From positions 1-64,000 of the forward strand of contig CAJUAO010000004.1 in NCBI GenBank assembly GCA_910584685.1: a stretch of DNA of 64,000 bases, read 5' to 3'. Source of the DNA: an uncultured Lachnospiraceae bacterium. GTDB taxonomy: Bacteria; Bacillota; Clostridia; Lachnospirales; Lachnospiraceae. Position numbers and translations under genes: made by a program. Within the stretch, counting starts at the first letter, position 1, and every line of letters starts with the position of its first letter. This document shows, one piece after another, positions 54,039-62,439 of this stretch. The notes under the pieces are model-generated. The model saw nothing but the letters and a program-made list of their open reading frames with translations, was not told where the DNA came from and ran no database searches.

Positions 54039-55208
54039 TCATATCTTTATATTTGTGCTGAAGCATATTATCGCTACAGTTATAAAAAACAAAAACGCTA
54101 TAGTGAACGTAATCTTATATAAAATTCCTATTCCCTCAGACACTGAGTCTATGCTGTCGCCAATCCTCTTGTCGGCTATAGGCTGGATTATGGCTGACGT
54201 CACCTTGTAGACAGCTATGTATATAAGCATTTTTACCATAGGGAAAAGGCATATTACAGCCAAGGCTATAAGCCCCGCGCTTCCCACGGCATTTTTTATA
54301 ACATTTCCCGTTGTTGTAACAATTCCTTCTATTCCTGTAATAGCCTCTCCTCCCGGCAAAATATTTATAAGCTTATTTACAATGCCTGTGCCTGCTGCGT
54401 CAACTGACGGCATAATTATGCTTTGAATAATATTTGCGCCGAGAAGAACTCCAACCATTCCCTTAAGCGCCCATAAAATCCCTGTTTTCATAACTCCTGC
54501 CAGTTTAGAGAAATAATCCTCCTCCACAATGTTATTTACAAGCCTTATAATCACATATACGTTTACGGCAGGTATGATAAAGCTTAATATAAGCTTTTCA
54601 ATGATACCTATTGCCATTAATATTACGCCTGAAAAGCCTGCCGCGCTCATGCTGCCTGCCGCAACTCCCACCGATAAAAGAAACGCCGGCACTAAAGCAT
54701 TCATAAACGTTATAATTCTAAGCACCGCCTCTCTCACCATGTCCGACATTACTATAAAGCCTCCGGTAAGTATTGTTATCATAAGTATATATGTTACATA
54801 AAAGCCTGTCTCAGACATTTCCGACCTTTTTATTATTATTGACATATTTGTAAACATGGCGGAAATTATGGCTATAAATATTATTTTAACTATCACGCCC
54901 CGGTTATATAAAATATCTCCAAAAAGCCTGTCCATTATTATTGTAAAAAGCTCATAAAATACTCCGTCAGAATCCCCGCCTGCAAGTCTTCTTACAAGCT
55001 GCTTAAAATCTATGTCCTCCTCCTTAAGGGCGCTGTCTATATCCGTAAAATCATATTCTGACAGCTCCTCCTCATATCTGCCTCCATACCCGCCGGCTTC
55101 CTTAGAGCCAAGAGCCGTAAGGCTCATTAAAAGCACTGCGCCGGCACATATAAATAATGACAGTATTCTCTTTACCATTCCATACCTTATTGCTATTCTG
55201 CATTTCAT
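54039..55208 (-). CDS. spoIIIAE: Stage III sporulation protein AE
   Basis: A 389-residue polytopic membrane protein with a signal-like start (about 14-30), a short extracytoplasmic part and about seven helices (from about 95 to the end), including the conserved GMVGVLLGANIIQSI segment near 250. Either ATG 55208 or ATG 55178 is possible; both have purine-rich upstream sequence and the latter begins the signal sequence more neatly. Confidence 0.92.
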   Translation of the reverse strand: MKCRIAIRYGMVKRILSLFICAGAVLLMSLTALGSKEAGGYGGRYEEELSEYDFTDIDSALKEEDIDFKQLVRRLAGGDSDGVFYELFTIIMDRLFGDILYNRGVIVKIIFIAIISAMFTNMSIIIKRSEMSETGFYVTYILMITILTGGFIVMSDMVREAVLRIITFMNALVPAFLLSVGVAAGSMSAAGFSGVILMAIGIIEKLILSFIIPAVNVYVIIRLVNNIVEEDYFSKLAGVMKTGILWALKGMVGVLLGANIIQSIIMPSVDAAGTGIVNKLINILPGGEAITGIEGIVTTTGNVIKNAVGSAGLIALAVICLFPMVKMLIYIAVYKVTSAIIQPIADKRIGDSIDSVSEGIGILYKITFTIAFLFFITVAIICFSTNIKI

Positions 55209-55218
55209 TACTTTTTTC

Positions 55219-55605
55219 CTAACTAAGCATGTATTCTATAGTTTCTATAAGCGCCAGCACTACGGGCATGCTTACAAGCATTACCGATATTTTTCCAAAT
55301 ATCTGTATCTGACTGCCTATTGCATTATACCCGCACTCCCTGCACATATCTGCTGAAAACTGCGTAATATACGATATCCCCACTATTTTAAGCAGTATTT
55401 CCATATAGCCCGCATCTATTCCTATATAGCTTTGAAGTCTTTCTATTACACTTACCACCGCTGACAGCCTGGACAATATAAAGCCCAGTATAACAAGACA
55501 TGACGCCACAGCTATATATGTATCAAATCCACTCTTTACACCCTTTATCTGTCCTGCCAAAATTGAAGCCACAACGGCAAAAATCATAATTCCAACTAAG
55601 CTCAT
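55219..55605 (-). CDS. spoIIIAD: Stage III sporulation protein AD
   Basis: A 128-residue membrane protein with three to four helices and a conserved MEILLKIVGISYITQFSADMCRECG region (about 66-90). GGGAGG precedes ATG 55605; the frame start at 55629 lies inside spoIIIAC. Length agrees with the family. Confidence 0.93.
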   Translation of the reverse strand: MSLVGIMIFAVVASILAGQIKGVKSGFDTYIAVASCLVILGFILSRLSAVVSVIERLQSYIGIDAGYMEILLKIVGISYITQFSADMCRECGYNAIGSQIQIFGKISVMLVSMPVVLALIETIEYMLS

Positions 55606-55618
55606 GCTTCCTCCCTGC

Positions 55619-55813
55619 CTACAGCGCAAAAAGATTTTTTATGCTTTCAAAAAGCTCTGATATGTATGGAACTATCCAAAAAAGTACTAATATAAGTCCT
55701 GCCAGATTGACTAAAAATACATGCTCCTCTCTGCCGCTTTGTTTCAATACCTGACTAACAACAGATACAAGTATACCTACCGCCGCAATCTTAAAAATCA
55801 AACTTATGTCCAT
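55619..55813 (-). CDS. spoIIIAC: Stage III sporulation protein AC
   Basis: A 64-residue membrane protein of two helices beginning MDISLIFKIAAVGILV. GGAGA precedes ATG 55813, giving the family's usual length of about 65; the longer frame to 55837 is not needed. Confidence 0.93.
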   Translation of the reverse strand: MDISLIFKIAAVGILVSVVSQVLKQSGREEHVFLVNLAGLILVLFWIVPYISELFESIKNLFAL

Positions 55814-55855
55814 ATTTTTTCTTCTCCATGCTCTCATACAAAAAATTAGTGTTTT

Positions 55856-56380
55856 CTACAATAAAAAAATTGCCGCCAGCAGTCCTCCCATTATGCCAAG
55901 TGTCCTGCAAAGCTTTACATTTCCGTCAAGACCTGCCTTGACGTCGCTTATCCTGTCGTTTAGCTTTTCTATATAAAAATCAAGATAATTTAACTGCATC
56001 TGTATATCAAGGTACCCTATATTTTCCCCAAGCTCTTTAAACCTCTCAACATCCTGCTCGCTTAAGCCTAAGCCGGAAACGGCTTCTACCATGTATGTAT
56101 TCCACATATGGGGAAACTCCCTGCCATTGTGGTTTTCAAGCTCTTCTGAAAGCTCCTTGAAGGCTTTGCTATAGGGCTCCTTAACTCTTTTTGACACATT
56201 TAAAAAAACCTCTCCCACTGTGCCTAAGTTATACCTTATCTCTCCATGTATCAGAAGAACTGTTTTTTTTAAATATATAAGCTCCTGATACTGATGAATT
56301 ATGACGTTCCCCTTTTTTATTCCTGCCATTGCGCCTGCGGCAATCACAGAAAAAATAAATAATATTTTTATATATGACAC
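55856..56380 (-). CDS. spoIIIAB: Stage III sporulation protein AB
   Basis: A 174-residue protein with an N-terminal membrane helix (about 3-20), a helical coiled soluble part and a C-terminal hydrophobic segment. The start is probably GTG at 56380 behind AAAGGGG, matching the usual length of about 171; another GTG at 56410 overlaps the end of spoIIIAA. Placed between AA and AC. Confidence 0.88.
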   Translation of the reverse strand: MSYIKILFIFSVIAAGAMAGIKKGNVIIHQYQELIYLKKTVLLIHGEIRYNLGTVGEVFLNVSKRVKEPYSKAFKELSEELENHNGREFPHMWNTYMVEAVSGLGLSEQDVERFKELGENIGYLDIQMQLNYLDFYIEKLNDRISDVKAGLDGNVKLCRTLGIMGGLLAAIFLL

Positions 56381-56409
56381 TTTAATACCCCTTTCCCAAA
56401 CAGAAAGCA

Positions 56410-57309
56410 CTATCTTTTTCCCTCATATATTTTTTCCATATCTTTGTTATAAATCCTTATGAAGCCGCCTGACAATTCAATGGAGGTATCAAATATTTCC
56501 CTGTCAAACAGCCTGCAAACTGACTTTCTTTTCATAACCTCCCCTATGCTGCCTCCGTGTATGGTTGCTGCTATGTAAGCCCCCGCCCCTGTTATTTTAA
56601 GAACGCTCTCAACATCGTCTGACGATGCAAGCTCGTCTACAGCTATATATGTGGGGGACATTGTTCTTAATAATATCAGCATGCCCGTATCCTTCGGGCA
56701 GCAGTCAAGAACATCGCATCTTTCTCCTATGTCATTTTGAGGTACGCCGTTGTAACACGCCGCTATCTCGCTTCTCTCATCTACTATGGCGACGCTCTGC
56801 TTTTCCATATTGGCAAGATTTCTTAATATATCCCTCAGCAATGTGGTTTTACCCATACGGGGAGGTGATACTATAAGTATATTTCCACTGAGATATTTCA
56901 TTATTTCATCACTGCAGCCTATTATCTGATGACTGATTCGGATGTTAATTGATGAAATATTTTTTATGGTTTTCACTCTCCCCTGTTCCATCACAACCTT
57001 TCCTGCTATTCCTACCCTGTGGCCTCCCCGTATGGTTATAAAGCCTTCCTTAAGCTGTTCCTCATACGCATACAGTGAATAGCCTGATATGTACTCCATA
57101 GCTTCCCTTATCATCATTTCATTCACTGTAACGCCAAGCCTTATTTCCTCCTTTCCTGTTATAAGCAGTACCTGCTTTCCTGCTCTGATTCTTATCTCCT
57201 CAACCTGTATATCACATAAATTCTTTTCCCTTTTTACCGAAGCAAATTCTCTTTCTATCACCTCCCTGATTTTCAAGGGAAGTACATTTATTACCTGCCT
57301 GTTTATCAT
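56410..57309 (-). CDS. spoIIIAA: Stage III sporulation protein AA (AAA ATPase)
   Basis: A 299-residue cytosolic AAA ATPase, motor of the SpoIIIA channel, similar to secretion ATPases. Walker A SPPRMGKTTLLRD (about 147-159), the DERSEIAA motif (about 176) and ITGAGAYIAATIHG near 240 are intact. First gene of an intact AA-AB-AC-AD-AE-AF-AG-AH operon. A TA-rich element about 30-60 bases upstream is vaguely sigma-E-like. Confidence 0.96.
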   Translation of the reverse strand: MINRQVINVLPLKIREVIEREFASVKREKNLCDIQVEEIRIRAGKQVLLITGKEEIRLGVTVNEMMIREAMEYISGYSLYAYEEQLKEGFITIRGGHRVGIAGKVVMEQGRVKTIKNISSINIRISHQIIGCSDEIMKYLSGNILIVSPPRMGKTTLLRDILRNLANMEKQSVAIVDERSEIAACYNGVPQNDIGERCDVLDCCPKDTGMLILLRTMSPTYIAVDELASSDDVESVLKITGAGAYIAATIHGGSIGEVMKRKSVCRLFDREIFDTSIELSGGFIRIYNKDMEKIYEGKR

Positions 57310-57374
57310 TATAACCTGTCCTCCCTTTTGTTCATTATATTGAGCTTACAAATACTTTATACCTAAAATCAAAA

Positions 57375-57403
57375 AAAGCTGTCCCCGTTTTAGGGACAGC
57401 CTT
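57375..57403 (-). terminator. Terminator of trpD
   Basis: GGCTGTCCC and GGGGACAGC form a stem with a 6-base loop, followed on the minus strand by TTTTTTT, 28 bp after the trpD stop. It isolates the spoIIIA operon from trpD. Confidence 0.92.
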
Positions 57404-57430
57404 CTGACAATTACTTACAATTTATTCACT

Positions 57431-58432
57431 TTAATTTGTTGCGCTGATAAAGCTTTCAAGCTGCTTCATTGCCTTTCCGCTCTTTATTGCCTCTCTTGCC
57501 ATAGCTATTCCTTCTTCTATGGACACGCCCTTTGTTATATGAAGGGCCGCTCCTGAATTTATAAGGACGGCGTCTGCCTTTGCTCCCTCCATGCCGCTTA
57601 AAATATCTCTTGCTATCTTTGCATTTTCCTGAGGCGTTCCTCCTGCTAAATCCTCCTTTTTACATCTCTTAAGTCCAAATTGCTCCGGCGTTATAACGTA
57701 TGATGAAAATTCCTTGTTCCTTACCTCACACACCGTAGTAGGCGCGCTCATGGAAATTTCATCTATACAATCCTGTCCATACACTGCCATGGCGCTCTTT
57801 ACTCCAAGGTTTGAAAGCACCCTTGCAAGGGGCTCAACCAAATCCTCACTATATACCCCAAGAAGCTGCATATTGGCTCCTGCAGGATTGGCTAAAGGTC
57901 CAAGTATATTAAACATGGTGCGTATGCCCATTTCCTTTCTTACGCCTCCCACAAACCTCATGGCTGTATGGTATTTCTGCGCAAATAAAAAGCACATATT
58001 AAGCTCCTTAAGTATCTGGGCGCTCTTTGCAGGAGCTATGTCAAGCTTTACCCCAAGGGCTTCAAGACAATCTGCCGTACCGCACTTACTTGATGCCGCC
58101 CTGTTTCCATGCTTGGCCACAGGCACTCCAAGAGAGGACACTACTATTGAGGATAATGTAGATATGTTAAATGTGTTGGAGCCGTCTCCTCCCGTTCCTA
58201 CTATCTCCAATACCTCCATATCATTCAAAAATCTTTCGCAGTGAAACCTCATTACCCTTGCTGCCGTGGTAATCTCATCTATTGTTTCACCCTTCATTGC
58301 CATAGCCGTAAGAAACGACGCCTTTTGCGCATCTGTCGCCTCACCGCCCATTATCTCATTCATAACCTCTGTCATTGTTTCATTGTCCAGATTTTCTCTG
58401 TTTACTGCCTTTGCTATCGCTTCTTTAATCAT
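57431..58432 (-). CDS. trpD: Anthranilate phosphoribosyltransferase (solitary TrpD)
   Basis: A 333-residue enzyme joining anthranilate and PRPP in tryptophan synthesis. EIVGTGGDGSNTFNIST (about 80-96, PRPP site), KHGNRAASSKCGTAD (about 106) and GPLANPAG (about 178) are intact. No other trp gene is adjacent, so either the rest lies elsewhere or the gene is used alone. It has its own promoter and terminator. Confidence 0.93.
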   Translation of the reverse strand: MIKEAIAKAVNRENLDNETMTEVMNEIMGGEATDAQKASFLTAMAMKGETIDEITTAARVMRFHCERFLNDMEVLEIVGTGGDGSNTFNISTLSSIVVSSLGVPVAKHGNRAASSKCGTADCLEALGVKLDIAPAKSAQILKELNMCFLFAQKYHTAMRFVGGVRKEMGIRTMFNILGPLANPAGANMQLLGVYSEDLVEPLARVLSNLGVKSAMAVYGQDCIDEISMSAPTTVCEVRNKEFSSYVITPEQFGLKRCKKEDLAGGTPQENAKIARDILSGMEGAKADAVLINSGAALHITKGVSIEEGIAMAREAIKSGKAMKQLESFISATN

Positions 58433-58495
58433 CCTTTTGTTTCCTTTCGCTGCTGCTTAAGACATATATATTTATTCATTTATGTCCTGCTAAAT

Positions 58496-58525
58496 AGTAT
58501 ACTCCTTTTTAAGCGGCAGTTTCAA
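58496..58525 (-). promoter_or_regulatory. Sigma-A-like promoter of trpD
   Basis: On the minus strand TTGAAA and TATACT, each five of six to consensus, are 18 bases apart and about 65 bases before the trpD ATG. Confidence 0.6.
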
Positions 58526-58593
58526 GATGTTTTTTATTTTCCTTTTTCAATCTTTTCAATTTCCTCTTTTACTCCCTTTTTCATACACATTTT

Positions 58594-59433
58594 TTAATTC
58601 TTTCTTTCAATAACTACAGACTGTTTTCCCATTTCCTCATATCTTGCCTCCACAAGCTTCTTTTCGTATCTGACTATCCTTCCGTCCTTCAGAGGGTCCA
58701 TAATATAATACCCCTCATCATCATATCCGCACAATACTACGCAATGCTCCCCTGCCCTCCATATATACTGTTCTCCTGTTTCCAGATAATAGGTAAATCC
58801 GTCATAGGATTCCTTCATATCCACTGTTGCCCATATTATTACAGGCTTTCCCTTTGATATATATTCTTCAAGCCTTGAAAGAGTTAAGCCTCTTTCGGCT
58901 TTTATCTTCAAATTTTTCATTTCCTTATAATTATTCCTATGCATGTCCGCACATGCTGCCTCAATAACCTCGCAATAGCATCCAAGGCTTCCTGCCTCAA
59001 ACGGATTTCCCGCAAATTGTTCGCTTGGATTTGCCCCATATACCCTTCCGTTCCTTTTATAAAAGTCTTTCATCGGAAGATAATTTTCTATAAATAACTC
59101 CGGCGTAATATTTACCCCATAGTATCTTAACGCCGCAACCGTACTTACTGCCTCGCAGCCTGTGGGAATACCGGCCTGTGACAGCCCTTCCACGACAATT
59201 ATATGCTTTTTACTGCCGTCTTCTTTTTTCTCTGTGTTGTCGCTTGCATAAACAGCATCTGTATCCTTCTTATTATAAGTGTACGGCGATTTATCAGTGT
59301 TTTTCTCCCCATAAGCATTAAAGGTATCGCTTAAATATACTCCGCCAAAAATACACATTGCCATTATCAATACAAAAATCCAAGGCGCGTACTTTTTATA
59401 AGCTTTACCCTTTCTATGTTTCACACCCTTCAT
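58594..59433 (-). CDS. C39-like cysteine peptidase family protein, exported
   Basis: A 279-residue protein with a basic N-terminus, one signal-anchor helix (about 16-34) and a C39-like papain-fold domain (about 78-270). The catalytic Cys lies in PTGCEAVS (about 91) and the His in GEHCVVLCGYDDEGYYIMDP (about 230-249). C39-like proteins of this type act outside the cell; some are peptidases, others are unassigned. AGGAGG precedes the ATG and can be paired by an upstream complement (59480-59487). Last in the TCS/unknown/C39 run. Confidence 0.8.
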   Translation of the reverse strand: MKGVKHRKGKAYKKYAPWIFVLIMAMCIFGGVYLSDTFNAYGEKNTDKSPYTYNKKDTDAVYASDNTEKKEDGSKKHIIVVEGLSQAGIPTGCEAVSTVAALRYYGVNITPELFIENYLPMKDFYKRNGRVYGANPSEQFAGNPFEAGSLGCYCEVIEAACADMHRNNYKEMKNLKIKAERGLTLSRLEEYISKGKPVIIWATVDMKESYDGFTYYLETGEQYIWRAGEHCVVLCGYDDEGYYIMDPLKDGRIVRYEKKLVEARYEEMGKQSVVIERKN

Positions 59434-59441
59434 AAAAAAAC

Positions 59442-59487
59442 CTCCTTTGCAATAAAATTATCTTGTACATAAAATATTACAAAGGAG
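59442..59487 (-). promoter_or_regulatory. Inverted repeat that can hide the C39 gene's ribosome-binding site
   Basis: In the minus-strand transcript CTCCTTTG (59487-59480) is complementary to CAAAGGAG (59449-59442), the Shine-Dalgarno of the C39 peptidase gene. The loop of 30 bases is A/U-rich. Pairing would close the ribosome-binding site; there is no U-run, so it is not an ordinary terminator. Confidence 0.5.
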
Positions 59488-59548
59488 TTGTCTCATTATT
59501 TTATAATTCTTGTATCAAATTTGTATATTATTGAATAATTATTCTTTT

Positions 59549-60247
59549 TTAATACTCAATTCCTTCACCAGGCTGCTCCGTTATACCTTTCATATTGTCT
59601 TCTATATATTTCTTAAACAAACTCAGCATATCCTGCTGGGACTCTCCAAATAATACATCCTTTGCTTTCAAAGAGGTCTTTTCCATTATACTGTTCAATG
59701 CCCTTCCGTTTAGAAGTTCCGCAGGCTCTAATATGGATTTATACCCTGCTAATTCACTATGATTGCCAAAAACATATACCAGATATATATCATATGTTGC
59801 CGCATCATATAATGCAAATCCCTTAAAAAAATCATCAATACCAAATATATATGTTCCTATGCAAAAGGTTTTTATTACCTCATCGTCAACATATATAAGC
59901 TTAAAGCTCATGCTTTCATATTGATAATTAATTACATTTATATTTTTGAAAAATTCACTTGACTTTGAATCATCAAAAAGTATTCTGCCAAGCTCTCCGT
60001 TAATTCCCTGCGCCGCCTGCCAGTCCAGCTCATAAGCAGTATTTTCTACATTAACAAGACAATCATAATTTAGCAGCATTTCTTTTTTTTCTAAAGGTTC
60101 TAAATCTCCTTCTATTTTCACACTATATCTGTAATACTCACTGCTTTCCTGAAGTCTTGTATCAATATTTTCAAAGTAAAAACCGGGACCAAAAAATATC
60201 CCTGCAGTAATTATAAGCATACATAGCAACGCTAATATTTTTCCCAT
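59549..60247 (-). CDS. Exported or membrane-anchored protein of unknown function
   Basis: A 232-residue protein with an N-terminal hydrophobic segment (about 3-24) and no other recognised feature; acidic, with no cysteine pair and no catalytic motif. It starts 37 bp after the histidine kinase stop and so may be an accessory or target of the two-component system. Not recognised as any family. Confidence 0.6.
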   Translation of the reverse strand: MGKILALLCMLIITAGIFFGPGFYFENIDTRLQESSEYYRYSVKIEGDLEPLEKKEMLLNYDCLVNVENTAYELDWQAAQGINGELGRILFDDSKSSEFFKNINVINYQYESMSFKLIYVDDEVIKTFCIGTYIFGIDDFFKGFALYDAATYDIYLVYVFGNHSELAGYKSILEPAELLNGRALNSIMEKTSLKAKDVLFGESQQDMLSLFKKYIEDNMKGITEQPGEGIEY

Positions 60248-60284
60248 TTATATCACCTCTCTGGCTTTTTATTCAAACCATGAA

Positions 60285-61688
60285 TTAGCTGTCTGTAACC
60301 TTAAGGGGCATGTACATGGATATTGCTGTTCCTTCCCCTTCCCTGCTTGCTACATTAATATAACCTCCATGAAGCTTTGCCGTCAGATTACATATTGCAA
60401 GACCAATTCCTGCGCCTCCCTGTTTTCTGGCTCTTGATTTATCCACCATATAAAAAGGCTCCATTATCTTATCAAGCTGTGAAGCCGGTATTCCTCTGCC
60501 CTCATCAATTACTGATACTTTATACATTTCCTCACATTTTTCGCCCTTTACCTTAACCTTGCCGCCCTTTTTTGACGCCTTACAGGCATTATCAATAAAA
60601 TTCAGTATTGCCGTAATAAACAATGAATCCTCTGTCATTATAACTGTCTCTTCTATATTAAATTCAATATATACGTCATATTTTTCTTCTAAAAATCTTG
60701 TTGCGTCCTTTATTCTTCCCATTATATCAAGGGTATTTGTCTTCTGAAGCTCCAGCTCCTGCTTTCCCATAACTATAAGCTGTAAAAGATTAAGAGAAAG
60801 CCTCTCAAGTCTTTTCCCCTCTCTGTAAATATATTCCCCATATTCTCTTCTCTTTTCCGGCGTAACATCATATGTTCTTAATATATCGCCATATCCTATG
60901 ATTGATGTGAGAGGCGTCTTTATCTCATGGGTAAAATCTGCCATAAAAATCTCTCGCTTTTCAAGCATATCATTTAATTTATCTATATGCTCCCCGGTAT
61001 TTACGGCAAGGGTGTTTAATGCCTCCCCAAGACTTTTCACCTCCTTGGATTTCATCCGTTTATAGCTTGTATTTATTCTGACAGAATAGTTTCCCTCTGA
61101 TATTTTTCCTGCCATTCTTGTAAGCCTCTCCACAGGGCCTGTCACATATCTTGCAAACATATACAGTACAACAGCCATAACTGCTGACAGCATAACAAGA
61201 ACTACATGATAAAGATTAAAATTCCTGTCTCTTTCCTGTATTGCTCTCTCGAGGCTATATCTGTTTACAATATAATATTCTGCATATCTGCTTGTTACCT
61301 GTATATAAGTAGTATTTACACTGTCACTTTCCCTGCTTTTTGTATTGTCATCATTAAAATTGATAATCTTTGCCTCTACCTCATAATTATGCATTTTTTT
61401 AATTTTATTGTCTTCCCATTCCAATCTTCTGCCTACATATACCTGATTTTCTTCTGTTCTCATTTCATCCAAAAGACTTTTTATGGTATATTCGATATGC
61501 CGCTCATCTGACATTATGTACATTGAAGCTACATAAGAAAATAAATTTTTATTATCATTTTTTGCTTTTTCAATTATCTCATTTAGCTTTGCGTCATATA
61601 TGGAATTAATTAAAAAAAAGCTGCCAATTCCCATTGCCAGCATAAAGATACAGTATGCAAAAGCAAATATTTTTGTTGAAAATCTCAT
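60285..61688 (-). CDS. Sensor histidine kinase (HAMP, HisKA, HATPase)
   Basis: A 467-residue membrane kinase: helix (about 7-29), extracytoplasmic sensor (about 30-158), second helix (about 160-180), HAMP (about 182-235), phospho-acceptor His in DFTHEIKTPLTSI (about 255) and ATP domain with NFIDNACKAS (about 360), DEGRGIP (about 393) and GGAGIGLAI (about 422). The signal is unknown. It starts 9 bp after its response regulator. Confidence 0.93.
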   Translation of the reverse strand: MRFSTKIFAFAYCIFMLAMGIGSFFLINSIYDAKLNEIIEKAKNDNKNLFSYVASMYIMSDERHIEYTIKSLLDEMRTEENQVYVGRRLEWEDNKIKKMHNYEVEAKIINFNDDNTKSRESDSVNTTYIQVTSRYAEYYIVNRYSLERAIQERDRNFNLYHVVLVMLSAVMAVVLYMFARYVTGPVERLTRMAGKISEGNYSVRINTSYKRMKSKEVKSLGEALNTLAVNTGEHIDKLNDMLEKREIFMADFTHEIKTPLTSIIGYGDILRTYDVTPEKRREYGEYIYREGKRLERLSLNLLQLIVMGKQELELQKTNTLDIMGRIKDATRFLEEKYDVYIEFNIEETVIMTEDSLFITAILNFIDNACKASKKGGKVKVKGEKCEEMYKVSVIDEGRGIPASQLDKIMEPFYMVDKSRARKQGGAGIGLAICNLTAKLHGGYINVASREGEGTAISMYMPLKVTDS

Positions 61689-61697
61689 AAGTAACTA

Positions 61698-62351
61698 TTA
61701 CTCCTTAAATCTATATCCAATCTTGTATACTGTCTGTATGTTTTTTTCAAGGCCCAGCTTTTTTCTAAGCCTTTGAATGTGTAAATCAACTGTTCTTGTA
61801 TCCATCTGATATGAATCATTCCACACTCTTTCGTATATAATTTCTCTATACAACGCTATATTTTTATTCTTTACAAGCAGTACAAGCAGCTCAAATTCCT
61901 TATACGTAAGCTCAACCGGACTGCCAGCCTTTTTTACAATTCTGTTCCCCGTATCTATTTCCAAATCAAGCGCATTAATAACCTGACTTGTCTTGTTGTA
62001 ACGCCTTAGCACTACCTCTATTCTTGCTAACAGCTCGCTTATATCAAATGGCTTTACTATATAATCCTCAGCCCCGGCTTTAAGTCCCTTTACCCTGTCG
62101 TTTACATTCGCCTTCGCAGTAATGAATATAACCGGAATGTTATACTGCCTTATATAGCCTATAAGCTCAAAGCCATCGACCTCAGGCAGCATAACATCCA
62201 GCAATACTAAATCATATCTGTTTTTTTCTATTTCATCTGCGGCGCTTTTCCCATCATACACGCATAATGCTTTGTAGCCTGCATTAAAAAGCGCCTCGTA
62301 TATTAAATTGGCTATGGCGCTTTCATCGTCAACCACAAGTATACTGTTCAT
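61698..62351 (-). CDS. OmpR/PhoB-type response regulator
   Basis: A 217-residue regulator: receiver with acidic pair VDDESA (about 7), phospho-Asp in LVLLDVMLP (about 51) and Lys in IVKPF (about 100), then a winged-helix DNA-binding domain (about 125-217; TVDLHIQRLRKKL). AAGGGGAAGG precedes ATG 62351; the frame is open 19 codons further but lacks a site. First gene of the regulator/kinase/unknown/C39 run. Confidence 0.93.
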   Translation of the reverse strand: MNSILVVDDESAIANLIYEALFNAGYKALCVYDGKSAADEIEKNRYDLVLLDVMLPEVDGFELIGYIRQYNIPVIFITAKANVNDRVKGLKAGAEDYIVKPFDISELLARIEVVLRRYNKTSQVINALDLEIDTGNRIVKKAGSPVELTYKEFELLVLLVKNKNIALYREIIYERVWNDSYQMDTRTVDLHIQRLRKKLGLEKNIQTVYKIGYRFKE

Positions 62352-62439
62352 TGTATCCTTCCCCTTTTTACATATCATTAATTTTATATTACTGCTTTTT
62401 TGTATCATAGTTGTATCAGGAAAGGACTCAATTTAATAA

